This document shows positions 34,506 through 44,200 of a stretch of 64,000 nucleotides of DNA, piece after piece; the stretch's first letter is position 1, and every line of letters begins with the position of its first letter. The stretch comes from Spirochaetota bacterium. GTDB taxonomy: Bacteria; Spirochaetota; UBA4802; JAFGJZ01. The notes beneath the pieces are model-generated. The model was not told the origin of the DNA. It saw only the letters and a program-made list of their open reading frames with translations, and searched no databases. The position numbers were made by a program, and so were the translations under genes. The stretch lies in NCBI GenBank assembly GCA_027858855.1, contig JAQIBV010000030.1, positions 1 to 64,000 of the forward strand, in the 5' to 3' direction.

Positions 34506-36542
34506 TTAAACCTTAAAGAATTTTACCTTGGCTTTCAGGGATTCAGACATTCCGGCCAGTTTTTTTGTATTGTCCGAAACATCCTGAGAGTGGGTTGCGT
34601 TTTTCTGAGACAGGTCGTTTATATCAAAGATAGAACCTGCAATCTCTGATATTGCCCGTTTGTTTTCATCGGCGGCATGCTTGATCCCTTCCGATATTTT
34701 TTGAACCTGTTCAGCACGCTGGGAGACTTCATCGTTTGTTTTTGAGTAGTGGTTCATGAAATTGCTTATTTTTCTGTTCATATCGTTGATAGAGCTGATA
34801 CCGTTTAGAAAATCAGTTATTAGGTGGAGTGTCTCATTGATATGCTTCTGTCCATCACTGATCTCTGTACTGTTCATACGAATAAGGCCATCGATATCCT
34901 TAAGGCTTTTTGCTGTCTGGTCGGCCAGTTTGGAAATTTCGTCAGCAACTACTGCGAAACCTTTACCGGCATCTCCCGCGCGAGCAGCCTCAATAGCTGC
35001 ATTCAGTGAAAGCAGGTTAATCTGTTCCGATATATCATCAATAATAGCGAGAATGTTAACCATGTCCTGGCTCGAGTTAATGAGTTTGTCCATAGTGTGA
35101 TCCATTGTTCGGAGAGTCTCCTCACCGGTAGCGGCTCTCGATTGCAATTTTTCTGTCAGTGAAAAGGTGCTGTTTGTCATATCCTGTATTTCATGAAGCA
35201 TTGTAGAGAGCTCTTTAATCTGTTTATCCAGAAAACTTATGCTATTGTTCTGGGTTTCAGATTCGGTGGCAACATTAACCATACTGGCTTCCATCTCTAC
35301 TACGGAAGCCGATATCTCTTCAGAGTTGGCGGACTGGTTCTGAATATTGGTTGAAAAATCATTAATAGCAGATGCTATCTCGTCGGCCGAATAGGCAACC
35401 TGATTCGTTGAGTGGTTAACGTCTATAATAACATCGCGTGTGATAGTAATAAAATCGTTATATTTTCTGGCAAGCTCCCCGATTACATCTTTACGCTTTG
35501 TAATTTTGGTAGACATGGTGTTGTGAAAGTCTCCCTCAGATGCTGCTGCAAGATATTCCCGCAATGTTGTAATCGGATCTATAATCGTCTTTGCGCTTTT
35601 CGCTCCGTACAAAATGAAAAGAAGTACCATCAAAAAGATAAAAAACAGTGTCAGTGTGAAAACAAAGGTAACCCCACCAACAACTTCAGAATCTTTTACA
35701 ATTAAAACGTATTTCCAGCCGAACTCCCTGGATGTCATGATGCTAATCAGGTATTCTTGCTCATCCTCATCCAGACCTGTAATGCTATCATTTGAAATGT
35801 CTGCGACTTTTTCCAGTCCACTGATTCCTGTCTCAGATATGTTTTTGAAGTTGGTTTCCGGCATTCGGTGATTGACTATAGTAGTGCCATCCGGTTTGGA
35901 GATAACAAGATATCCAGATTTTTCGAAAGTTAAAGATTCTAAAAAGCCGGTTATGCTATTAAAATCAATGTCTGCGAACAATACAGTTTCATCGTCGACT
36001 TTTAGAGCGATTGTCATTAGTGCTATATTCATTTCAGCGTTTAAATAGGGTTCCGAAAAAATAGCTTCAGAAGATGCGATCGCATCTTTAAAAAGCGTAC
36101 TGTCGATATTTGCATGGAGCGCACGTTTTTTATCGGAAGGGTACTGAAAGACTGTCCCATTTTTGCGCACAGAGTATATTCGTTTTATATTAGATTTCGT
36201 ATCGGTAAGAAACGATATTGTGTTTTTAAGCCTAACTGTATCGGTCGAGAAGGTTTCTCGTATTGGTGAATCCTTCTCGGCATAACTTAAGTAAAGCGAG
36301 TCGGAAGATAGAGCTCCTGACCTGCTTACAAGTAATAAGTCCTTTTTGTAGCGATTAACTGTTTCAAGGATAGTCCTGTTAGCGAGACTTACAGAAGTTG
36401 TCGAATTATTGATAAAACTTTTGCGAGTGCTGGTCCGCATCATTCCTGATGTAACAAAAAAGGTAAAAATAACGGGAATAGCAGCCAGAATTATATAGTT
36501 TTTTATTATCTGGAATTTCAAACCGTGCATGTTAAATCTCAT
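34506..36542 (-). CDS. Methyl-accepting chemotaxis protein with Cache sensor
   Basis: The 678-residue chemoreceptor has a first membrane helix at about 14-33, a periplasmic sensor of about 260 residues of dCache_1 type (KSGYLVISKPDGTTIVNH and WKYVLIVKDSEV are typical Cache pieces), a second helix at about 295-318 (FTLTLFFIFLMVLLFIL), HAMP and the signalling domain. The tip reads [21 protein letters not shown], in part, then [14 protein letters not shown]. dCache chemoreceptors usually bind amino acids, organic acids or related small molecules, and the ligand here is unknown. The C-terminus LKAKVKFFKV resembles that of the chemoreceptor at 9.8 kb ([11 protein letters not shown]). It is a single gene, tail-to-tail with the ncRNA candidate. 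Confidence 0.92.
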   Translation of the reverse strand: MRFNMHGLKFQIIKNYIILAAIPVIFTFFVTSGMMRTSTRKSFINNSTTSVSLANRTILETVNRYKKDLLLVSRSGALSSDSLYLSYAEKDSPIRETFSTDTVRLKNTISFLTDTKSNIKRIYSVRKNGTVFQYPSDKKRALHANIDSTLFKDAIASSEAIFSEPYLNAEMNIALMTIALKVDDETVLFADIDFNSITGFLESLTFEKSGYLVISKPDGTTIVNHRMPETNFKNISETGISGLEKVADISNDSITGLDEDEQEYLISIMTSREFGWKYVLIVKDSEVVGGVTFVFTLTLFFIFLMVLLFILYGAKSAKTIIDPITTLREYLAAASEGDFHNTMSTKITKRKDVIGELARKYNDFITITRDVIIDVNHSTNQVAYSADEIASAINDFSTNIQNQSANSEEISASVVEMEASMVNVATESETQNNSISFLDKQIKELSTMLHEIQDMTNSTFSLTEKLQSRAATGEETLRTMDHTMDKLINSSQDMVNILAIIDDISEQINLLSLNAAIEAARAGDAGKGFAVVADEISKLADQTAKSLKDIDGLIRMNSTEISDGQKHINETLHLITDFLNGISSINDMNRKISNFMNHYSKTNDEVSQRAEQVQKISEGIKHAADENKRAISEIAGSIFDINDLSQKNATHSQDVSDNTKKLAGMSESLKAKVKFFKV

Positions 36543-36877
36543 AACTTTCCCCGTGAGTAATTAAATTCATTATGTCTGTATCCTGCGCCTGTAAATATTC
36601 AATAAAACAACAATGCTTTATAGATGCCTGCATTGTTGTCACGTAAGAGGATTTTAATTTTCTGTATTTAAAAAACAAATAGAATCAAACCGATGATTTG
36701 TGTAGCCTCTTACTTTATCTTAAATCATGTTCATCTTCAGAGCTACTGTCGATAAGTGCTCTGAATGGCCTTTTTGTTATACGTAACTATTGCTGACAGT
36801 TGTTGCATGCGAATTGAATCCAAGTAATGACTTATAGCCACTACCGTCAGTTTTCATCATATTTTCAAGTATATAAT
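36543..36877. other. Intergenic stretch without a recognisable gene
   Basis: AT-rich sequence between the chemoreceptor start and the histidine kinase stop. It contains no open frame of note. No repeat or terminator stands out. Confidence 0.4.
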
Positions 36878-38704
36878 CTACTTTTGTATCGTGATTTTCG
36901 TTTTCGTACCATTTTTTGCAACGATTGTTAATTCTGCATTAAGTTGTGATGTCAGTCCCTGAATAAGCTGCATACCTAAGCGTGATCTTTTTTCCATCTC
37001 TTCTTTTATCGGTATTCCTATACCGTTATCTGAGACAATGATTTCAATTCTGTTGTCAAAATCTTTCAATGATACACGGATAATTCCCTTCTGGTTTTCT
37101 TTAAAAGCATGCTTGATAGAGTTGGTCAGAAGTTCATTTATTATCAGGCCAAGCGGTATTGCCGTATCCATCGTAAAGCTAATATTATCGATATTTTTAA
37201 CCATTTCAATTATATTCTGATTTACTGAGTAGCTGTAGAAAAGCTCATCCACAATAGTCGAAATATAGTCCTGCGCACGAACTTCTGTCAGATCTTTTGT
37301 CTGATATATTTTTTCATGAATAATTCCCATCGATCTGATTCTGCTGGAAGTCTCTTTCAGGATGGTCAGTGTGGTTTGATTATTGGTATAGTTGGCCTGC
37401 AGTCCGATCAGGCTCGAGATTATCTGAAGATTATTTTTCACACGATGGTGAATCTCTTTTATCAGAATTTCCTTCTCTTTCAACGATTTAATCAGTTTCT
37501 CTTCCGATTCACGCTCTTTCAGAACAATTGTATTGCTTAAACGTGCAAGCTCCTTGAATTCTGAAAAGATAAGTTCAGAAACATCCATCTCTTCTCTGGT
37601 TTCGGATGCTCGGGTATATTGTCCACTAAAGGCAGAAAACTGGTGTGCGATTCTTTTAGAAATTGTGAAAGCTATATAGACAATGAAAAGAGAAAATATA
37701 AAAATTATTGTTATTAAAATGGTTAATTGCTGCATATAATTAGCATGCAGTCTGCTTTTTTGGGGTTTGATTCCGGAATCAATGTCTTCCAGGTATTTAC
37801 CATAAGCAAGAAACCAGGATTCATCGAAAACAGGATGAATATAGCTTATTTTGTGTTTCGAGTCGAATCCCTCTAACTCAGGGAAGTTATACTCTAAAAA
37901 TCCTCCACCACCACGTGCCGTTTCGATCATTTTCTTTACAACGGGCTCTCCGTCCTTGTCGAGGGCCTCTAGCAGGTTTTGCCCAGGCGCTAGCCCTGCA
38001 AGTGAGAGCCCGGAGTAGGTGGCTGCAAAGAAATAGTTGTCACGCGTACTATTTCGCAGGGAGAAGTAGTCGATGATTTTGGCTCTGATTTTCTGCTCTA
38101 TTTCTGTTTCCGAGACAGATACGCCAATACATATACGCAGCGGTTGAAAGTATCTGGTATAGATGATAGATGGAGAGGTGGATGATCCTGTTTTGACTCG
38201 TCCGGTTGTGTAATAACCCTCTCCCGATTTTTTACAGAAGGCTGCAATATCCAGAGGGTCTGCTTCAGCGACGGTAAAGGGCGTAATTTCTTTGCCCTGA
38301 TCTGACAAAATGAAAACCGGATAACTTTTTGAATGGGTTATGGATGATTTAATTCTATCCACAAGTATCTGTCTCATAGATATAACAGAATTTGATCCCC
38401 ATCGATTCAGATAAATCTCTTCTGCAGCAGCAAATACACTGTTAACAGTGTCGCGGAGTTCAGTACGATAATTATCCTCAGATTCAATACTTAACTGATT
38501 AATATAGGCTACTTCATTCAGTACAGTCTTTTTAAGTACTATTTTTTCGCGTGAATAGTTGTTTTTCTCGATTAAATCTCTGTTCTGCTTGTAGCCGTGT
38601 ATAATCAAAAACAGAGAAATAGCGCCTGGTATCAGAAGAAGTACAAAGCAGATGGACGCCAGAGTGGTTAAACTGTGTCTGCTGAGACTATTTTTTGTGC
38701 TCAT
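36878..38704 (-). CDS. Sensor histidine kinase, HisKA_2 type with Cache-like sensor
   Basis: This 608-residue membrane kinase has a first helix at about 14-36 (ASICFVLLLIPGAISLFLII), a long periplasmic sensor with repeated Cache-like pieces (YYTTGRVKTGSSTSPSIIYTRYF in part, and FFAATYSGLSLAGLAPGQ, WFLAYGKYLEDI), a second helix near 330-350, and a cytoplasmic kinase. The phosphoacceptor site is in EIHHRVKNNLQIISSLIGLQ, characteristic of HisKA_2/HWE-like kinases. The ATPase has NELLTNSIKHAF (N box), SDNGIGI and RLGMQLIQGL. I chose the ATG at 38704, which has AAGGA 6 nt upstream, over the frame starting at 38782. No response regulator is adjacent, so its partner must be elsewhere. Confidence 0.88.
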   Translation of the reverse strand: MSTKNSLSRHSLTTLASICFVLLLIPGAISLFLIIHGYKQNRDLIEKNNYSREKIVLKKTVLNEVAYINQLSIESEDNYRTELRDTVNSVFAAAEEIYLNRWGSNSVISMRQILVDRIKSSITHSKSYPVFILSDQGKEITPFTVAEADPLDIAAFCKKSGEGYYTTGRVKTGSSTSPSIIYTRYFQPLRICIGVSVSETEIEQKIRAKIIDYFSLRNSTRDNYFFAATYSGLSLAGLAPGQNLLEALDKDGEPVVKKMIETARGGGGFLEYNFPELEGFDSKHKISYIHPVFDESWFLAYGKYLEDIDSGIKPQKSRLHANYMQQLTILITIIFIFSLFIVYIAFTISKRIAHQFSAFSGQYTRASETREEMDVSELIFSEFKELARLSNTIVLKERESEEKLIKSLKEKEILIKEIHHRVKNNLQIISSLIGLQANYTNNQTTLTILKETSSRIRSMGIIHEKIYQTKDLTEVRAQDYISTIVDELFYSYSVNQNIIEMVKNIDNISFTMDTAIPLGLIINELLTNSIKHAFKENQKGIIRVSLKDFDNRIEIIVSDNGIGIPIKEEMEKRSRLGMQLIQGLTSQLNAELTIVAKNGTKTKITIQK

Positions 38705-38914
38705 GGTTTCCTTAACGGACAATCTATTTAATAATTTAAAGGTGTTCAGCTTTAATATAGTGCTGTTTTCCTCTTTTCTCAAGAGAGAGTCATAGAAAAA
38801 TCAGATTATTAGCAATAAACGGAAAATGGAAATGGTGAAGGTGGTGAAAGGCAGTGAATAATGAAGAATGAAAAGTGAAAAAGAGGAAAAGTGGCTGATA
38901 TTGGAGTGAATATT

Positions 38915-38974
38915 AGGGACGGTGGTTGTTTTCCCGTACCCAGGGTTTTTGGGGGGATACTGAAAAACCCTGGG
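38915..38974. repeat. GGGACGGTGG repeat and CCCAGGGTTTTT palindrome
   Basis: A copy of the transposase-associated repeat (TAGGGACGGTGGTTGTT, 38914-38930) is followed 8 bases later by a perfect inverted repeat, CCCAGGGTTTTT (38939-38950) and AAAAACCCTGGG (38963-38974), with a G-rich loop. It lies downstream of the porin-like gene and upstream of the histidine kinase gene. The palindrome may be a terminator for the porin transcript, although no U-tract follows on the minus strand. The stretch 38705-38913 shows no gene. Confidence 0.65.
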
Positions 38975-39006
38975 TTTGCCGGAATATGTTGAAAAATATT
39001 AGAAAA

Positions 39007-40176
39007 TCACAGATATGCCTGAAACTGCATAATGATCTTATTTTCGCCATCCATATCGCTGTTGTTGCCGACTGGAAGTTCGTATTGAAGTGTGGCTTTT
39101 GCATGGTGGTCATCAATGAAGTAGTTAGCACCAACAATTAACTTGGTGAAGGTGAAGTCCTTGTTGTTGTCGGCACCCAGAGCGTTGCTGTAACTGAAAC
39201 GAGTGAAGCCCTGTAAAGAATTTGCTACAAGCATTCCAGCCTGTACATGAAAACCGATAGAGTCGGTGTAGTCAAGTTCTTCATAATTAGCTGCCACATT
39301 AGGATTGTTGGCACTGTATAAAAATGCAAGGTCAAAGGCAAAGGCGTTTGTTGAGCGCCAGTCGGCCTGGATTGACACATCGGCGGTTACGGCAAAATAG
39401 TTCTTGAATTTGCCATTTTCCTGGGAGTCACTGACTGATGGCTGAAAATCGAATCCCATACCTAAGGCGAAAATGTTCCGTTTTCGTAGATAGTTCTCGC
39501 TGTATAAATAACCCTCTTCCGGATCGATAAAATTAAATTGCAAGCGATTGGTAAAACGGGGCGTGTCACTGGAGTTGCGGGTAAATTCTTCTCCATCCTC
39601 CTCGTACTGAACTACCTCGCGGCCTAATCCCTCAAAAATACCTGAACGGTACTCAACAAGCTTGTTGAATAGAAAACCACGTGCCATTATGCCGGTATCA
39701 CGACCATTGTCGGTATAGGAATAGGAGGGCAGGGTGTCTCTGTTAACAGAGACGCCCAGAGTCGTAGCCGCTGATATCAGGGCATTGCGGGATACCGGAG
39801 CAATCATGCGACCAGCGAAAATTTGGAATTGTTCCATAGCCCTGTAGTGAATAAATGCGTCCTGTGTATAAAATGGTGCATGAACCTCCTGGTCCTTTTC
39901 CGGAACGAAGTCGTCGGTCTGAAAAAGGAAAAAGACCTTTTCGGCAACCTGTCCGTTAAATATCAGGCGGTTGTGATTCATGACAAACTCTTTCGGGGTC
40001 GATTTGTCATTAAAAGTTGTTTGGAAACCGGTCTGCAGAAAATAGTGCATTTGAATCCAGCGATATTTACTGAGAAGAAGCCGTGCCTTTGTTACATCTT
40101 CTTCGGGTGAAAATGTGGCAGAATACAGCGGCGACAGAGAAAACATTATTAGGATAAGAAGTAGCTTGAATTTCAT
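39007..40176 (-). CDS. Porin-like outer-membrane protein (phosphate-selective porin O/P type)
   Basis: This 389-residue beta-barrel candidate has a signal peptide (MKFKLLLILIMFSLSPLYSA). The mature sequence has the alternating strand pattern and the segments FFLFQTDDF, DAFIHYRAMEQFQIFAGRMIAPVSRNAL in pieces, RFTNRLQFNFIDPEEGY and a C-terminal KIIMQFQAYL ending in an aliphatic residue after aromatics. The layout, with FQIFAGRMIAP, resembles the phosphate-selective porin O/P family, although the substrate cannot be told from sequence. I chose the ATG at 40176, with GGAGG 6 nt upstream, over the frame from 40191. It is a single gene. Confidence 0.72.
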   Translation of the reverse strand: MKFKLLLILIMFSLSPLYSATFSPEEDVTKARLLLSKYRWIQMHYFLQTGFQTTFNDKSTPKEFVMNHNRLIFNGQVAEKVFFLFQTDDFVPEKDQEVHAPFYTQDAFIHYRAMEQFQIFAGRMIAPVSRNALISAATTLGVSVNRDTLPSYSYTDNGRDTGIMARGFLFNKLVEYRSGIFEGLGREVVQYEEDGEEFTRNSSDTPRFTNRLQFNFIDPEEGYLYSENYLRKRNIFALGMGFDFQPSVSDSQENGKFKNYFAVTADVSIQADWRSTNAFAFDLAFLYSANNPNVAANYEELDYTDSIGFHVQAGMLVANSLQGFTRFSYSNALGADNNKDFTFTKLIVGANYFIDDHHAKATLQYELPVGNNSDMDGENKIIMQFQAYL

Positions 40177-40591
40177 TAAATCCTCCAGCATTTTGTGTTT
40201 GCGTCTTGTACGTGGCGGGATACTCCCTGGTACGGTACGGAATTAATACAGATCCGATTGAATAGATAGTTACTGAATCACCGAAATGATCATTTGTATT
40301 GTACAGACCGGGCACTACTATTTGGCAAGAAAAATTTTTTATAACCAACAGGCCGGTTGAAATAAAAAAGTTGTTGAAACTATACACGTTCAATTAAGAA
40401 GTATTAATTCGAAAATTGGCCATTGGGCTGTCATTTAGGATAAATTACTGGCGTTTGATTAAAACTCATTCTTTTAAAGATTATAATAGAGAATTTTGAA
40501 AAATTTCTATGATTTTGGAACGGTTTTACTAAGCGTTTTTGTTTTTATTATAGATGGCAACCTGCTCGCCTCAATTATTGTGGAGAATGTC
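40177..40591. other. Divergent intergenic stretch between porin and TonB-C-like lipoprotein
   Basis: About 415 bases that must hold the promoters for both divergent genes. No clear -35/-10 pair, operator or RNA could be assigned. Confidence 0.4.
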
Positions 40592-41092
40592 ATGAAAAAA
40601 GCTTTACCGGGAGTCATGCTCTTCCTGCTACTCCTGCTTTTCGCATCTTGTAAAACTGTCGATCCTCTTGTTAAGGCGAACAGTGATTTCCTTTCAAATA
40701 GCTCCGGAGAAACTTTTCGTGTAGTAATGATGTCGGATCGCTATCTTGTTGAGCAGAAAGCCTACAGTTCTAATATGTCGCGTCAGGAGGATCCTTCCGG
40801 TGATGATTATTTCATGGAGCGCATGAAAAGGCTGGATGTTGTTAATGAGACAAGAGAGGGGCTGATTAAGGTTTGGGTTTATCCCGACAGTGGACGTCTG
40901 ATGAAGGTAAGGTTTCTCGAATCTACCTATATTCAGGAGATAGATAAACTGATAATCGACGATATCCAGCGTTGGACCTTTAATTATAATCGGGGGATCC
41001 ATCCTCTCGTTTTTACGGTTCGTTATCGTGTTGTACTCAGAAAGATGCTTTCTGATGCCGAGATTCTCGATGAACTGGAAAAACAACAGTAG
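40592..41092 (+). CDS. Lipoprotein with TonB C-terminal-like domain
   Basis: The 166-residue protein has a lipoprotein signal ending in the lipobox FASC at about residue 20. The C-terminal part (about 85-160) has the pattern of a TonB C-terminal domain: GLIKVWVYPDSGRLMKVRFLESTYIQEIDKL in pieces, DDIQRWTFNYNRGIHPLVFTVRYRVVLRK. TonB-C domains couple inner-membrane energy to outer-membrane receptors, and stand-alone lipoprotein forms also occur. No membrane helix of TonB type or ExbB/ExbD genes are present, so the role is unknown. I chose the ATG at 40592, with GGAGA upstream, over a frame starting at 40496. The stretch 41093-41248 before the next gene shows nothing. Confidence 0.6.
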   Translation: MKKALPGVMLFLLLLLFASCKTVDPLVKANSDFLSNSSGETFRVVMMSDRYLVEQKAYSSNMSRQEDPSGDDYFMERMKRLDVVNETREGLIKVWVYPDSGRLMKVRFLESTYIQEIDKLIIDDIQRWTFNYNRGIHPLVFTVRYRVVLRKMLSDAEILDELEKQQ

Positions 41093-41248
41093 GGCATGTT
41101 CTGAAGCCTTCTTTTTATCTTCAAAAAAAACTGCATATAACGGAAAAAAGGTCTGCTGCATAATTGTGGTGGACTTTTTTTTTCCTTTCATTATGTTAAA
41201 TTATGCAGCTCTTTATCCTCCGAACTTAAATAATATCAGGATGCAATT

Positions 41249-44200
41249 ATGGAAAACAAAAGTGTCAAAAACGATGAAATTTGCGGCTTGTGCCGTTTTG
41301 CGTTAAAAGATGAACATCTTGTACAGGCTCGCTATGTCAAGAAGGAGGTATCCCGCGCTTTTGAAGAGGGGCGGGCGTTTCCTTTTGAAATACGAAAAGA
41401 GCTCGTTGATGACATGCGTTTTGATAGATTTATTCCTACATATCATGAGCGTATAATAGATATACGTAATTCTATTTATGAAAATCTTGGCGAAGAGGAT
41501 GGCTATTCAACTACCCGGCTGATTAAGGATACTCGTCTGGCTGAACGGTTATACAGTGCTGTCTTTTTTGTGCACAGAGCTATTGCGGATGGAGAGTATA
41601 ACTCGCTTCCTGATCGCCGTTTTGTCATTCTGAAGGAACTGCCGGGCAATCCTACTCTTTATCATGTTTCCAATGAAACTACAGTAATTTCTCATGTTGG
41701 TCAGGGGCCATACTGGGCAGAACTTCCAACCCTCTATCTTGGCCTTAAAACTTTCGATATTCTGGATACTGAATACAAACGTGGTGAAACAGCTCTCTTT
41801 GAAGCTTTTAAAAAATTGCTGAAAATTGAAGAGCGGGCTATAGAGACCGGTTTTTCACATGTTGAGGTCTATCCGGCAGAGTATTCGATTGCGTTGAACA
41901 ATCTGGTTAATTCGCTGATTGAGTATACAGGGCAAACTGAGCTTCGTACGCATGATACAGCTGAAAAGCGTGAAACAAAACCCTTTTCATCAAAAACGCG
42001 CGATAAATATCTTGAGATGCTCAATGCACGCTACTTTCACGAACCCTCCCATTTTGATTATGCACAAAATCTTAAGGCTGTTGATGGCATTGCCCGACTG
42101 GCTCGCAGGTATCGCATTAATGGCGATCGTGAATCACTACACCAGTGTGTAAGGCTTCTCGTCTCCGCATCGGGACACGATATTCATGAAATTCGTAACC
42201 GTGCGAATATCATCCTGGAGCGGCTATTCGCGCCCAAGGAGTATGATGCACCACTGGCGACAGTATTTTATAATCTTCAGGCAGGTGATACCTTCAATTT
42301 TTCTTTGAAGCTCCCGGCTTCATCCAAAGGTTATATTTTGCGGATCTATAATTACTCCTGCGATGAAGAGTTTTTTGCTGATGACGATATAGATTACAAG
42401 GATTACCCCATGCATACAGATGAGGATGGCGAACTGTATAAGGTAGCTGTCCCTCTAAACCGTTATGGCCATTATGACTTTCTTGTATTCAAAAAAAAGT
42501 CACACAAGCTGGAGTGGATCGATCAGTATGGCGCAAGCGGACGTATTAATGTAATGCCCGATGTCCGTGGCGAGATTATTCTCGAGATTTTTACAGATAT
42601 TCACGGTCATACCAAGCTCTACTGGCATGATGAGACAGGAAATCCAGGGCTTGTGTATAATGAAAATGGTGAAGTTATCCGTACTGGAACATTTGCCGAC
42701 ATAACAATGCACCTTGCCGATATGAAAAGACGCTACTCTATTTCTACTATATATGTTCTGGGCTGCCAGAAACGAGGTAGCCATTCCGAAGACTGGGCCG
42801 ACGGTGCTACTTCTCCGTCGCCATTTTCTCCTGAGAGTCTGACTGAAATTGAAGAATCTTTGGGAGGTGCCGAACAGTTTGCGGAGCTTGTCCGGCAGGC
42901 GCATCTGAATGATATTAAAATAATTGTGGATATTATTCCGCACCTTAACCGTCACAGCAGTGAACTTTCTGAAGAGAATGTCGTTTACTGTTATGGAGAT
43001 GACGGAGGGGTCTATCCCCGTTCGGCCACAGATGGCCGTTATGGCAGCTGGGATGACGGCAAACTTTTAAACTACCGTCGTTTTGAAGTCTGGGAATGGG
43101 TGTACCGTTCTATCGAGACTCTTGTCGAGAATTTTGGAATAGATGGTATAAGGTTCGACTCGGCTCATGCCGTGCCTATAATGATGAAACGTAACAACTA
43201 TCCTTTTGTATATGATCATAATCGCAGTCATGAAGAGATGGTCGAGGGGCGTATTATCCTGAACGACCGTTGGGATGACCACTTCATAACGACCGGATTC
43301 TATGACTGTCAGTGCCGGGACTCTATTGCGGTTCCATTTCATCAGTTTTTAATGTATGGCATTCAGCGTATTTTACGTAAATATAAAAAAGATTTCTTTT
43401 TATACATAGCGGAGTGTTTCTGGGGGCACGAGCGATTTCTGGCCCGTTCCGGTATCGTTCCCTATAATGCATCATTCTTTAAGGTCTGTGAGAATATCTC
43501 TCATGGTAAATCTGATGTTCGTGAGATTTACCATATTTATGACTCCTACTATCCCTCTGTTTTGCCGCAGGGAACCGAGCTTCTGGGGATTTTTGGTAAT
43601 CACGATGAACGACGGGCACTGAATACCTTTGGTCAACATGGCCTGCGTGCCGCGATTGCGCTAACATCTTTTCTCAGTAATATCATTATGGATTACGAGG
43701 GAAGTGCCGAGGGTGAGGGATGGAAAGTCTATCTGGATAATATTTATGTGAACTGGAATCAGTTTGAGTTTGCCTCCCACCGCAGTGTAGAGCGATTCTA
43801 TCGTGATATTTATCGCTTTCATCGCGACAACCGTGGACGAGGGCATCTGCTGTGGGCCAACAACGATATGGTTGCAGCAGCTCTAAAACCTTCATCTAGC
43901 GGATTCTGGGTTGGGGCCTTTAATTTTGCCGACAGCAACCAGACTGTTTCGATACAGTTTGATAACCCGGTTCTGCAGATAGCGGATGATGACTTTTTCA
44001 GGGTTGTCGATCCGGTCTACTCTAAAATTACTTCTAATTACAGTTATTTCAGCGGTAAAGAACTTAAGGTGTCCCGTGTTAATACTATTGTCTCATATGT
44101 AGACCGTGTTAAACTGCTTAAACTGGAAAAGTCGAATGTTGGTACACTCGATTACCCGCTCTATTTTAATGATTCGTTTTATCGTCTCTGTTCAATATCT

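Noticed and set aside
38926-39141. 71-residue plus-strand frame at the 3' end of the porin-like gene
   Set aside because: It runs over a palindrome and then antisense to the porin, and so is a shadow frame.
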